Source of the DNA: Streptomyces albidoflavus
Lineage (GTDB): Bacteria; Actinomycetota; Actinomycetes; Streptomycetales; Streptomycetaceae
Length of the DNA: 64,000 nucleotides
Direction of reading: 5' to 3'
NCBI RefSeq assembly: GCF_000719955.1
Contig: NZ_JOII01000019.1
Coordinates: forward strand, 1 to 64,000
The notes below the pieces were generated by a model that saw only the letters and a list, made by a program, of their open reading frames with translations, had not been told where the DNA came from and searched no databases. The position numbers and the translations under genes were made by a program. Below, in pieces: positions 1 through 8,285 of the stretch (positions within the stretch are counted from its first letter, which is position 1; each line of letters opens with the position of its first letter).

Positions 1-189
1 GTGACGAGGTGGCGGCGGAGGGGGGACGGGCGGGGTGGGGCTCCAGGTGGGGCAGGGCGGACGTCAGGGGGCCGAGGGGCTGAGCGCGCAGCAGGAGATG
101 GGGCGAGGCTCAGAGGTGCGGCTGGCGGTCCGTGGCTCGGCGCCGATGTAGTCAAGGATCCGGCACGGTGCGGGGCGGCCGCCGGGTAC

Positions 190-230
190 CGTGCGCGCCC
201 CGTACGGCGCGTGCGACCTGCGGTTTTGCG
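190..230 (+). repeat. Dispersed intergenic repeat, copy 1 (TTTT subtype)
   Basis: The core GCGACCTGCGG is exact at 213-223. It is preceded by a CCCCGTACGG half-palindrome and followed by TTTT. It runs directly into the tandem GACGGGGC array, so the array looks like an expansion of the element's own right flank. Confidence 0.75.
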
Positions 231-231
231 C

Positions 232-287
232 GACGGGGCGACGGGGCGACGGGGCGACGGGGCGACGGGGCGACGGGGCGACGGGGC
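232..287 (+). repeat. Tandem repeat, seven copies of the 8-base unit GACGGGGC
   Basis: Seven perfect head-to-tail copies of GACGGGGC are visible. Eight is not a multiple of three, and no gene covers the array. The unit is the same GACGGGGC word found in the palindromic repeats. It also appears, lengthened to nine bases, inside the thiP gene at 38437-38490. Confidence 0.95.
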
Positions 288-404
288 ATTCTGCGGGGCC
301 ATGGTGAGGCGGAGCCGATGACGAAGCCGGCGAGAAGGTGAGTCGGGGTCAGAGAACACCCTGGCCTAGCGCGCCCCGTATGGCCCGACGCGGCGGACAC
401 TCCG

Positions 405-535
405 GTGCGGGCGCGCCCCGTACGAAGCACAGGCGATGCCCCGTTCCCGGCCCGCGAAGGCGTCCGACGGGGCGCGCGACGCGCGCCCCGTCTGCGCCCC
501 GTACGTCGCATGCGACCTGCGGTTTCTCGCTACGG
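405..535 (+). repeat. Dispersed intergenic repeat, copy 2 (TTTC subtype)
   Basis: The core is exact at 512-522 and is followed by TTTC. Upstream are several imperfect CGCCCCGTACG half-sites (around 411-424 and 481-505). The element abuts, and slightly overlaps, the stop codon of the ROK gene at 530. Confidence 0.7.
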
Positions 536-1840
536 GACGGAGGCTGTCCCGCCGTACGCCAAAGGGTCCGCGAGGACGCGGCGCAGGACCTGGCCCGCCG
601 CGCCGCGGGCGGCGTCGCCGGCGGGTGAGGCGGTGCTGAGGCGGCCGCTGCCGGCGCCCCAGAGGCCGGAGACGACGCGGCGTTGCAGCTCGCGTTCGGC
701 GGCGGGGGCGAGGCGGTCGGCGAGTTCCCGGTAGAAGCCGCCGAGGACGACCGTCTCGGGGTCGAGGAGGTTGACCGCGCCGGACAGGGCGATTCCGAGC
801 ATGGCGCCCGCCTGCTCGACGGCGTCCCGGGCGCGCCGTGCCTCCGGCGCCCCGGAGCTGCCGGCGACGCGGCGCGCCAGTACCGCGATGGTGTCCCCAG
901 GGTCCATGCCCGCCGCCTGGAGCAGGGCGTCCTGGCCGGCGTACCGCTCCAGGCAGCCGCGTGAGCCGCAGCGGCAGTCGGGGCCGTTCGGGTCGACGAC
1001 CAGGTGGCCGATCTCGCCGGCGAAGCCGTGCGCGCCGCGCAGCAGTTCCCCGTCCAGGACGACGGCGCCGCCGACGCCGATGTCGCCGCTCAGGTAGACG
1101 AAGGTGCGCGCTCCGCCGGGGGCGCCCGCCCAGAGCTGGGCGAGGGCGGCGGAGTTGGCCTCGTTGTCGGAGCCGACCGGCAGCTGCGCCCCGTCGTCGC
1201 GCAGGGACTGGGCGAACAGTTCCGCGGCGGGCACCGCGTTCCATCCCAGGTTCGGCGCCTGGCGGACGACGCCCTCGGCGACGAGGCCGGGCAGGGCGAG
1301 GTCGACCCCGGCGGGCGCCAGCCCCACCCGCGCCGCCGTGCGCAGGGCGCGCCCCGTTAGCAGCGCCGCGTCGCGCAGCACGGCGCGGGGGTCCGCCCCG
1401 GCGTGCCGCCCGGCCTCGGTAAGGCGCAGCCGCTCCGTACCGGCCAGGTCGACGAGGCAGACGGTGAGCGCGTCCACGTCGACGCTGACGCCCAGTCCGG
1501 CGTGGCCGGTCCGGGCCATGGTCAGGGCGGTGCCCGGCCGCCCCGCCTGGCCGCTGAACGTCTTGCCTGACTCCGCGACGAACCCAGCCGCCATCAGCTG
1601 GTCCACGAGGGACGAGACGGCCGCCCTGGTCAGCCCGAGCCGTTCGGCCACCGCGGCGCGGGTGATCTCCGCCTCGTCGTGCACGGCCCGCGCCACCCGG
1701 CTCAGGTTGAGCCGGCGCACGCCGGGGGCGTCGGTGCGGCCCGGCGGGCGCCCCGTGCTCTCCGCGCGCACGGCACCGGGGGGGCCCGGAGCGGGGCGGC
1801 GGGGCACCGTGCGGCGGGCCGGAGGCGGTTTCTGCGTCAT
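530..1840 (-). CDS. ROK-family transcriptional regulator
   Basis: A 436-residue DNA-binding regulator of the ROK (repressor, ORF, kinase) family. A winged helix-turn-helix lies at about residues 57-88, containing GLTRAAVSSLV. A sugar-kinase-like ROK domain fills about 115-430. The zinc-binding signature is present as CRCGSRGC at 289-296, with the upstream His in GEIGHLV near 279. The frame is open for 27 more codons upstream, but I chose the ATG at 1840 because the preceding residues look like shadow translation. Family members repress sugar or aminosugar genes in response to sugars. No sugar transporter or catabolic gene is adjacent, so the target is unknown. Confidence 0.88.
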   Translation of the reverse strand: MTQKPPPARRTVPRRPAPGPPGAVRAESTGRPPGRTDAPGVRRLNLSRVARAVHDEAEITRAAVAERLGLTRAAVSSLVDQLMAAGFVAESGKTFSGQAGRPGTALTMARTGHAGLGVSVDVDALTVCLVDLAGTERLRLTEAGRHAGADPRAVLRDAALLTGRALRTAARVGLAPAGVDLALPGLVAEGVVRQAPNLGWNAVPAAELFAQSLRDDGAQLPVGSDNEANSAALAQLWAGAPGGARTFVYLSGDIGVGGAVVLDGELLRGAHGFAGEIGHLVVDPNGPDCRCGSRGCLERYAGQDALLQAAGMDPGDTIAVLARRVAGSSGAPEARRARDAVEQAGAMLGIALSGAVNLLDPETVVLGGFYRELADRLAPAAERELQRRVVSGLWGAGSGRLSTASPAGDAARGAAGQVLRRVLADPLAYGGTASVP

Positions 1841-1930
1841 GGTGCCCGGCAGCCTACGGGGACGGACTCCGGCGGGGCAGAGCGCCTGCGCGGAGCGCCG
1901 GGGCTGCGCGGCGTACCGCACCCACGTACA

Positions 1931-1970
1931 CCTGCGGGGCCGAGCGCAACCAGGCGCCCGGCCCCGCAGG
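1931..1970. terminator. Rho-independent-type hairpin downstream of the aldehyde dehydrogenase gene
   Basis: Perfect 12-base arms (CCTGCGGGGCCG at 1931-1942 and its complement at 1959-1970) enclose a 16-base loop. It sits 15 bases past the stop of the minus-strand dehydrogenase gene. There is no T-tract, which is usual for Streptomyces hairpin terminators. Confidence 0.7.
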
Positions 1971-1985
1971 AGGTGCCCGGTCCGG

Positions 1986-3431
1986 TCAGAGGTCCAGCCC
2001 GGTGAGGACCATGACCCGCTCGTAGGTGTAGTCGTCCATGGCGTAGGCGACGCCTTCCCGGCCGACGCCGGACTCCTTCACTCCGCCGTACGGCATCTGG
2101 TCGGCGCGGTAGGAGGGCACATCGCCGATGATGACGCCGCCGACCTCGAGGGCCCGGTGGGCCCGGAAGGCGGCCTGGAGGTCGTGGGTGAAGACGCCGG
2201 CCTGGAGGCCGTACTTGGAGTCGTTGACGGCGGCGAAGGCGGCCTCCTCGCTGTCGGCGCGCTGCACCGAGAGCACCGGGCCGAACGCCTCCTCGCAGGA
2301 GAGCGTGGCGTCGTCCGGCAGATCGGCGAGGACCGTCGGGGCGTAGGTGGCCCCGTCCCGCGTACCGCCGGTGAGCAGCGTCGCGCCGCCCTTGACCGCC
2401 TCGTCGACCCAGGATTCGAGGCGCTGGGCCGCGGCCTCGCTCACCAGCGGGCCGACGTCGGTGGCCGGGTCGGAGGGGTCGCCGGTGACCTGGCTCTCCA
2501 CCGCGGCGACGATCTTCGGCACCAGGCGCTCGTACAGCGAGGCGTCGGCGATCACCCGCTGCACGGAGATGCAGGACTGGCCGGCCTGGTAGTTGCCGAA
2601 GGTGGCGATCCGGGAGGCGGCCCAGTCGAGGTCGGCGTCGGAGGCGTAGTCGCCGAGGACGACCGCCGCGCCGTTGCCGCCCAGTTCGAGGGTGACGTGC
2701 TTGCGCGGCACCGACTCCAGGATCGAGAAGCCGACGGGGCCGGAGCCGGTGAACGAGATCACCGGCAGCCGCTCGTCCTGGACGAGGGCGGGCATGCGGT
2801 CGTTGGGCACGGTCAGCACCGACCAGGAGCCGACCGGCAGGTCGGTCTCGGCCAGCAGCTCGCCGAGGATCAGCGAGGAGAGCGGCGTGGCCGGGGCGGG
2901 CTTGAGGATGATCGGGGCGCCCACGGCGATGGCGGGGGCGACCTTGTGCGCGCTCAGGTTCAGCGGGAAGTTGAACGGCGCGATGCCCAGCACGGCGCCG
3001 CGCGGGAAGCGGCGGGTCAGCGCGAGCCGCCCGGTGCCGCCCGCGTCCGTGTCGAGGCGCTGCGCGTCGCCGCCGTTGAACCGGCGGGCCTCCTCGGTGG
3101 CGAGGCGGAAGACGGAGATGGCCCGGCCGACCTCGCCCCGCGCCCACTTGACGGGCTTGCCGTTCTCGGCGGAGATCAGCTGCGCGATCTCCTCGGTGCG
3201 CTCGACGAGGCGGCGCGCGACGTGGTCCAGCGCGGCGGCGCGGACGTGCGCGGGCGTGGCGGCGAACTCCTCGCGGACGGCGTGGGCGGCGGCGACCGCC
3301 TCCTCCACCTGCTCCTCGGTCGGCACGGCGACGGTGCCGACGAGCCGGCCGTCCCAGGGGTTGGTCACGTCGAAGGTGGTGTCGCCGGCGGCCTGGCGGC
3401 CGGCGAGCCAGAAGGCGTGAGGGGAAGTCAT
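1986..3431 (-). CDS. NAD(P)-dependent aldehyde dehydrogenase
   Basis: A 481-residue aldehyde dehydrogenase that oxidises an aldehyde to its acid in the cytoplasm. The nucleotide-binding turn FTGSGPVG is at 227-234, the general-base Glu249 is in LELGGN, the catalytic Cys287 is in GQSCIS, and Asn154 is in APFNFPLN. Length is normal for the family. The start is the ATG at 3431; the open frame upstream is rich in Arg and Pro and is non-coding in character. It neighbours a PucR regulator and gabT, so a succinate-semialdehyde or related substrate is plausible, but the sequence alone does not fix the substrate. Confidence 0.9.
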   Translation of the reverse strand: MTSPHAFWLAGRQAAGDTTFDVTNPWDGRLVGTVAVPTEEQVEEAVAAAHAVREEFAATPAHVRAAALDHVARRLVERTEEIAQLISAENGKPVKWARGEVGRAISVFRLATEEARRFNGGDAQRLDTDAGGTGRLALTRRFPRGAVLGIAPFNFPLNLSAHKVAPAIAVGAPIILKPAPATPLSSLILGELLAETDLPVGSWSVLTVPNDRMPALVQDERLPVISFTGSGPVGFSILESVPRKHVTLELGGNGAAVVLGDYASDADLDWAASRIATFGNYQAGQSCISVQRVIADASLYERLVPKIVAAVESQVTGDPSDPATDVGPLVSEAAAQRLESWVDEAVKGGATLLTGGTRDGATYAPTVLADLPDDATLSCEEAFGPVLSVQRADSEEAAFAAVNDSKYGLQAGVFTHDLQAAFRAHRALEVGGVIIGDVPSYRADQMPYGGVKESGVGREGVAYAMDDYTYERVMVLTGLDL

Positions 3432-3785
3432 CAGATTTCCGGCCCTTCCGCAGTCGGTGGGTGGTCCAGGGCCGTCCCGGTGGCCGGCCGGTGCGGTACG
3501 CCGCACAGCCCCGCGGCGTGGCCGCCGCACACCGGGAACGGTGTCTGAGCCCACCGTAGGGGCGCCGGTGCGCAGCGTCGTTTGTCCGGGCCGGATGAGT
3601 CGTGGGCGGCGCCACTCCGGATTGGCAGTGCGGGGCCGCGCGGCGGGCTCCGGAACGGCGGCGGGCAGGCAGCGCCGTGCGCCGCGACGGGGCGGGTACG
3701 AGCGGCTACGGGGCCGCACGGGGCGCCGCGCCGTCCGGGGCCGCCGCCCCGTTCCCGCACCGTACGGGGCGGGACGGCCGCCCCG
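3432..3785. other. Intergenic region with a candidate promoter for the dehydrogenase
   Basis: No gene seen. On the minus strand a TACGGT hexamer (3558 down to 3553) resembles a Streptomyces -10 box, but no good -35 partner is visible. Between about 3700 and 3785, next to the end of the PucR gene, are several imperfect CCGTACGGGGCG palindromes of the dispersed family, without its core. Confidence 0.4.
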
Positions 3786-5498
3786 TCACTCCGTGCCGCT
3801 GGTCGCTTTCAGCGCGAGCCACAGCTCCATCCGCACGTCGGGGTCGTCCAGCGAGCGGCCGAGGATCTCCTCCACCCGGCGCATGCGGTACCGCAGCGTG
3901 TGCCGGTGCACGCCCAGCTCAGCCGCGGCGGCGTCCCACTGGCCGTGACGGGAGAGCCAGGCGCGCAGCGAGGCGACGAGGTCGCCGCGGCCCGTCGCGT
4001 CGTGTTCGCGCAACGCCCTGAGCAGCCCGTCGGCGAAGGCGCGGACGGCGTCGTCGGAGAGCAGCTGCACCACGGAGCCGGTGGCCACCTCCTCGTGCTC
4101 CACCAGGGCGCGGCCCCGCCGCCGGGCCACCGAGAGCGCCTGCTCGGCCTGGCGGTAGGCGGTGGCGGCCGCGATGGGGCCGGCCGGGGCGGAGAGCCCC
4201 ATGACCGGCTCGTCGGTACGGCCGGCGAGGGCCTGCCCGGTGGTGCGGGCCTGGTCCACTGCGGCCGCGTACCCGACGCAGGCGCGCGCCGCGGCGCCGC
4301 CGTCGGCGGTCAGCAGGACGAGCCGCTCACCGTCCGGGACGACGAGGAGCGCCTCCCCGGCCCGGGCCGCCGCCGCCTCCACGTGCTCGGCCAGCGCGGC
4401 GAGCGGACCGGCCGGGGGCTCCCCCGCCCGCACCGGCGCCGCGACGGCGCGCTCCCCCGCCACGGGGCGCGGAGCGTCGTCGGGGCGCGGAGCGTCAACG
4501 GGGCGCGGCGCCCCGTGCGGCGCGGTGCGCCCGTCGGCGTGGGCGCGGGCGGCGGTGGCGGAGGCCGCCTCGGCGATGATCAGCCGGTACGGGGCGTCGA
4601 GAAGATCCCCGTAGAGGCTGCCGGCGGCGGTGCGCGCGTGCTCCGGCTCGCCCGCGAGGAGCATGCGGAGGACCGCGGCGCCGACCCGCTGTTCCGCCTC
4701 GTGGAGGGAGCGCGACCGCTCGGTGGTGAGGGTCAGCAGGGCGATGGCGGAGTGCACCGCGTACCGCTCCGCCGTGCCCAGCGGCGCCCCGGTGCCGACG
4801 GCCAGCGCGGCACGGGGGCGCCGGGAGGTACCCAGGGTGTGCAGTTCGACCCGGTCGGCCTCGCCGCCGACGACGAGGCTCGCGGGCGGCGTCCGCGCGT
4901 GCAGCCGCTCGACCTCGGGAGTGAGCCGCGCGGCGCGGCGGGCCGCCCACTCCGGGGCCGCGGCGACGACGGCGCCGGTGGCGTCGTACAGCGCCGCCCA
5001 GCCGTCGACCTGCCCAGCGAGGGCCGCCAGCAGCCCGGCGGGGCCGCCACCGAGGGCCTGCTTGGTGAGGTCGCGCTGCGCGGCGAACCCGGCGGTGACC
5101 GCCTGGTACTGCTCGGCCGAGATCGCCGCCGACACCGCCTTGCTGATCGCGAGGAACGGGGTGCGGCGCGGCACCTCCAGAAGCGGCAGCCCCTCCTCTG
5201 CGGCGGCGTCCACCAGGGCGTCCGGGATCGTCGCGTAGTGGACGCCGACGGCGAAGCCGAGCCCCGCGACCCCCGCCTGGCCGAGCCGCCGTACGTACCG
5301 CCGCATCGCCTCCGGGTCCTCGGCGTCCAGCTTGAGCGCCGTGATCAGCAGCAGCTCGCCGCCCTCCATGTACGGCACCGGGTCGGCCAGCTCGCTCGCG
5401 TGGGCCCAGCGCACCGGGGTGGCCAGGCGTTCCTCACCGGCGCGCACCGTGAGTTTGAGCGCGGAGTGGTGGACGAGGGAGGCGAGCGTGGGAGGCAT
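3786..5498 (-). CDS. PucR-family transcriptional regulator
   Basis: A 570-residue regulator. Residues 1 to about 125 match the PucR sensory domain (the region with MEGGELLLITALKL). The middle is the GGDEF-like part, and a C-terminal PucR helix-turn-helix lies at about 508-545 with AELGVHRHTLRYRMRRVEEI. The ATG at 5498 is chosen because it begins the conserved MPPTLASLVHH segment. PucR proteins commonly activate purine, amino-acid or GABA catabolism genes. Here it lies between an aldehyde dehydrogenase and, one gene further, gabT. Residues 318-360 are an Ala/Pro/Asp-rich linker encoded by an 18-base tandem repeat, which looks like a recent insertion between domains. Confidence 0.88.
   Translation of the reverse strand: MPPTLASLVHHSALKLTVRAGEERLATPVRWAHASELADPVPYMEGGELLLITALKLDAEDPEAMRRYVRRLGQAGVAGLGFAVGVHYATIPDALVDAAAEEGLPLLEVPRRTPFLAISKAVSAAISAEQYQAVTAGFAAQRDLTKQALGGGPAGLLAALAGQVDGWAALYDATGAVVAAAPEWAARRAARLTPEVERLHARTPPASLVVGGEADRVELHTLGTSRRPRAALAVGTGAPLGTAERYAVHSAIALLTLTTERSRSLHEAEQRVGAAVLRMLLAGEPEHARTAAGSLYGDLLDAPYRLIIAEAASATAARAHADGRTAPHGAPRPVDAPRPDDAPRPVAGERAVAAPVRAGEPPAGPLAALAEHVEAAAARAGEALLVVPDGERLVLLTADGGAAARACVGYAAAVDQARTTGQALAGRTDEPVMGLSAPAGPIAAATAYRQAEQALSVARRRGRALVEHEEVATGSVVQLLSDDAVRAFADGLLRALREHDATGRGDLVASLRAWLSRHGQWDAAAAELGVHRHTLRYRMRRVEEILGRSLDDPDVRMELWLALKATSGTE
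4463..4508 (-). repeat. In-frame 18-base tandem repeat inside the PucR gene
   Basis: The unit CGGGGCGCGGAGCGTC plus two bases repeats at 4463, 4481 and (partly) 4499, a period of 18. It encodes the DAPRP-type linker of the regulator and is followed at once by CGCCCCGTGCGG. It is made of the same GGGGCG words as the intergenic repeats, and its period keeps the reading frame. Confidence 0.75.
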
Positions 5499-5615
5499 AT
5501 GTCCTTCAGGTGACGGCGGGGCCGACGAGGGACCGGGACGATCTTGGACGCGGCGTATGAAGCGCCACCCTCGATTCTGCCTCACCGTAGAACGCGGCCC
5601 GCGCCCCCGTACGGC

Positions 5616-7877
5616 TCACTTCCGCAGGTCGACCAGGAGCGGCGGGGCGTACTCCCCTCGTACGTTCGTCAAGGACAGGACGGCGTGGCCGGGCGGGACG
5701 GCGTGGGCCAGCTCGGAGGCGGACCAGCGTTCGCGTTCGACCTGGCGCACGGTCACGGACTGGGCGGTGGGCGCCTTGCCGGTGATGACGCGGCGGACGA
5801 AATGGGCGGCCTTGGTCAGGGGTTCGTCGGCGACGATCTGGCGGTCGGTGACGTCGCGGGCCTCCGTCCACTCCTTGCCCCACACCTCGGCGAAGTCCTG
5901 GCCGTCCCAGGGGGTGAGCCCGGAGAGCGCCACGCGGCAGCCGACGGCGCCCAGCAGCGGACCGCGCAGCGTACGCGGCACCTCCTCGAGGGTGCGGAGG
6001 GTCAGCACGGCGCCGGCGTTGGCCGAGCGCAGCCGCTGCAGGCTGCGCACCGTCTGCGGCGTCACGACGCCGGTGGCATCGTCCAGGACCAGGCAGGCGA
6101 AGAGCGAACGGTCCTCACGCGCCGCGACGCTCTCGGTGAACTGGGCGAGGACGAGGCGGGCCAGGATGCGCGACGCGTCGGCGTGGCCGCGCTCGGGCAG
6201 GTCGATACGGACCCGCACGGGGTGGTCCACGGCGCGCAGGGAGAACGGCCGGGTGCGGCCGCTGGTGTCGAAGAACTCCGCGAACGCGGGACGGTCCAGC
6301 AGGGCGATGCGGTCGGCGAGCACCGGCCCGGGATCGTGCGGACTGCCCGCCTGGCGCGTCCGGGCATCCAGCTCGCGGACCATCGCGGTCTCGCCGAGAT
6401 CCTCCAGATCCTTACGGAGGGCGCTCAGCGGGGCGGGCCCCCCGTCGAGGAGTTCCCGCAGCTCCGGGACGGACGGGAAGCGGCCGTGCACGGCGGCGTA
6501 CGGCCCGATCAACTGGGCGAGCACCGTGGTCGAGCGCCGCGTGTCACCCCCCGTGTGCGGGTCGGCGAGGTCGCCCACGAGCGCCTCGGCGAGAACGGCG
6601 GCGGCCTCGTCGGGGTCGGAGGTGCCGCCGTACAGATCGAGGTCGTAGACGGAGTCGGGATGACCGGGGCGGACCACGACGTCGTACTGCTCGGCCGACC
6701 CCGCGCCGGGCGAACCGGCGGCGGAGACGACGACAACGGCGGCACGGCCGGCCAGCGCCAGCAGGCAGAGGTTCTCGACGACGGGGCGGACCAGGCGCAC
6801 CGACTTGCCCGCCCCGACGGGGCCCACGGCCAGCAAGGACGTACCGAGCAGCTCGGGCCCGAGGGCCAGGCCGACGCCGCGGAAGGCGTACGGATTGCGC
6901 GGCGTGTCACCGATCTCGCCCAGCCGGACCTGACCGGTGACGAGGTCGTGCTCGGCGGAGCGCCCGGGGAGGTCGCGGGCTCCGGACGGATGGCCGCAGG
7001 CTCCCGCCCCGTCGGCCAGGACGGCACGGGTGAACTCCTCCGCGGAACGCCGCCCCGCCCGGACCGCCTGCCACGCCCGGGTGATGCGGGCATGGTCGAC
7101 GTCGCGCATGACACCGGCCCCGGTCTCGGCGGCCAGGCGCTCCGCCGCCTCGGGGGCCCCGCCGGCACGGAGCTGGGGCCACTGGGCGGGGTCCTCCTCG
7201 GGCGCCGGGGGCCCCGAGGGGGTGGCCGGAACGGCACGGCGCCACGCGGGGAGCCCGTAGCGGCGCCAGACCTCCGCCCACCGGCCGAGGCGGGCGACGA
7301 CGGTGAGGATGCCGGCGGCGATGAGCCCGTAGTAGGGGTAGTAGACGAACGCGCTCGTGATGCGGTCCCCGAATCGCCAGGAGGCCGGGGTGAGCAGTTC
7401 CAGCGGGAGGAGCCACCAGCTGCCCAGGTAGCCGTTCCACAGCAGGGACCAGACGAGCCAGCCGACCAGGAGGGCGATCAGCGCCCCGCTGATGAGCTGG
7501 CGCCCCGGGGTCGGCTCGGGCTCCACCTCGGGCCGGGGCGTGTGCCCGTACCGCCAGATTCCCGGCCCCGCGGCGGGCCGCTCGGTTCGCAGCCAGGCGA
7601 CGAAGGAGGCCCCGTCGGGGGGCGCGGCGCCGGGCGGGGCTCCGACGGGGCGCGGCGGCACCGCTTCGGGGGCGGCGGGCGGACGGGGCGGCGGCGCGGA
7701 CCGGCGAGGGGGCCCTGCTGCCCCGCCTCCGTCGCGTGGCGGCGGGGCGGACGGCAGCGGCGGAGTCGCCGGGGTCGGAGGCGCGGCCGGGGGCGGTACG
7801 GAAGGGGGCCATCCCGGGGCGTCAGGGGGAGGCGGCCCCTGGGTGCCGCGCGTCTCGTGCCTGCCGTCGTTGTCCAT
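5616..7877 (-). CDS. Membrane-anchored ATPase, coupling-protein (VirD4/TraD-like) type
   Basis: A 753-residue protein. Residues 1 to about 120 are Pro/Ala-rich and probably disordered. Two hydrophobic segments lie near 129-150 and 176-197. A P-loop ATPase domain follows, with Walker A GPVGAGKS at 352-359 and a Walker B-like LFACLVLDDATG further on. This layout (two N-terminal membrane helices, then an ATPase) is that of type IV coupling proteins and DNA-translocating ATPases. The ATG at 7877 is preferred over a TTG at 7922 because a purine-rich GGGGGCAGGACGG precedes it. No other secretion or conjugation gene is nearby, so the substrate is unknown. Confidence 0.75.
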   Translation of the reverse strand: MDNDGRHETRGTQGPPPPDAPGWPPSVPPPAAPPTPATPPLPSAPPPRDGGGAAGPPRRSAPPPRPPAAPEAVPPRPVGAPPGAAPPDGASFVAWLRTERPAAGPGIWRYGHTPRPEVEPEPTPGRQLISGALIALLVGWLVWSLLWNGYLGSWWLLPLELLTPASWRFGDRITSAFVYYPYYGLIAAGILTVVARLGRWAEVWRRYGLPAWRRAVPATPSGPPAPEEDPAQWPQLRAGGAPEAAERLAAETGAGVMRDVDHARITRAWQAVRAGRRSAEEFTRAVLADGAGACGHPSGARDLPGRSAEHDLVTGQVRLGEIGDTPRNPYAFRGVGLALGPELLGTSLLAVGPVGAGKSVRLVRPVVENLCLLALAGRAAVVVVSAAGSPGAGSAEQYDVVVRPGHPDSVYDLDLYGGTSDPDEAAAVLAEALVGDLADPHTGGDTRRSTTVLAQLIGPYAAVHGRFPSVPELRELLDGGPAPLSALRKDLEDLGETAMVRELDARTRQAGSPHDPGPVLADRIALLDRPAFAEFFDTSGRTRPFSLRAVDHPVRVRIDLPERGHADASRILARLVLAQFTESVAAREDRSLFACLVLDDATGVVTPQTVRSLQRLRSANAGAVLTLRTLEEVPRTLRGPLLGAVGCRVALSGLTPWDGQDFAEVWGKEWTEARDVTDRQIVADEPLTKAAHFVRRVITGKAPTAQSVTVRQVERERWSASELAHAVPPGHAVLSLTNVRGEYAPPLLVDLRK

Positions 7878-8285
7878 CCGTCCTGCCCCCTGGCCTGCCG
7901 GTCCGTCAGTCCCGGGCGCCAATCTACTGCCCCGCCGCCCCGTCGCCCCGTACTGTGCGCGCGACCTGCGGAAACACCCGGGGCGCGGGGCGGCCTACGG
8001 GGCGTGTGCGGGGCGGTGCGCGGCGGAGCGGACGGGGCGTCGGGGCGCGCGGCGCGGCGACGCGGAGCGCCCGCCTCCACCGACCGCCCGCCGCGTCCGC
8101 CCGGCGCTTCTTGCCGGGTCGCCGCCCGCCACTGTCCTCGGCGGACAACGACACGTGCGCACTTCTCCCGATCGGAGCATGCCCCCGCCCGGTGCGCACC
8201 CCTAGCCTGCGAACAAAGCCATCGAAAGCTTCGGAATCCAGACCCCGCGCTGACTTCGGAAGCGCCCGACCCTCCAGGAGCCCTT
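7878..8285. other. Divergent intergenic region with dispersed repeat, copy 3 (AAAC subtype)
   Basis: No gene seen. The region separates the divergent ATPase and gabT genes. Its left part (about 7926-8060) holds the repeat with an exact core at 7961-7971, preceded by CGCCCCGTACTG and followed by AAAC, then several GGGGCG half-sites. Its right part lacks repeats. A TAGCCT hexamer at 8203-8208 could be a -10 box for gabT, but no clear -35 is visible. This copy lies in a promoter region and not a 3' region. Confidence 0.6.

Larger units (their letters stand above)
1..529. other. Gene-free left edge filled with dispersed GC repeats
   Basis: I see no convincing gene here. Open frames exist on both strands, but their products are arginine- and glycine-rich with no recognisable domain, as expected of very GC-rich non-coding DNA. 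The stretch holds two copies of the intergenic repeat core (213-223 and 512-522), a tandem 8-base repeat (232-287) and several CCCCGTACG half-palindromes. It lies downstream of the ROK gene that ends at 530. Confidence 0.6.

Noticed and set aside
232..287. Tandem 8-base array as a CRISPR or origin iteron
   Set aside because: There are no spacers, the unit is too short, and no cas or replication genes are nearby.
1104..3548. An 814-codon open frame on the plus strand
   Set aside because: It lies antisense to the aldehyde dehydrogenase and ROK genes. Its product is low-complexity Gly/Arg/Val and carries no domain; it is a typical high-GC shadow.
5544..8285. The 5' two-thirds of a 1357-codon plus-strand frame ending in gabT
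   Set aside because: Only the part from ATG 8286 is GabT. The rest is antisense to the ATPase and PucR genes.
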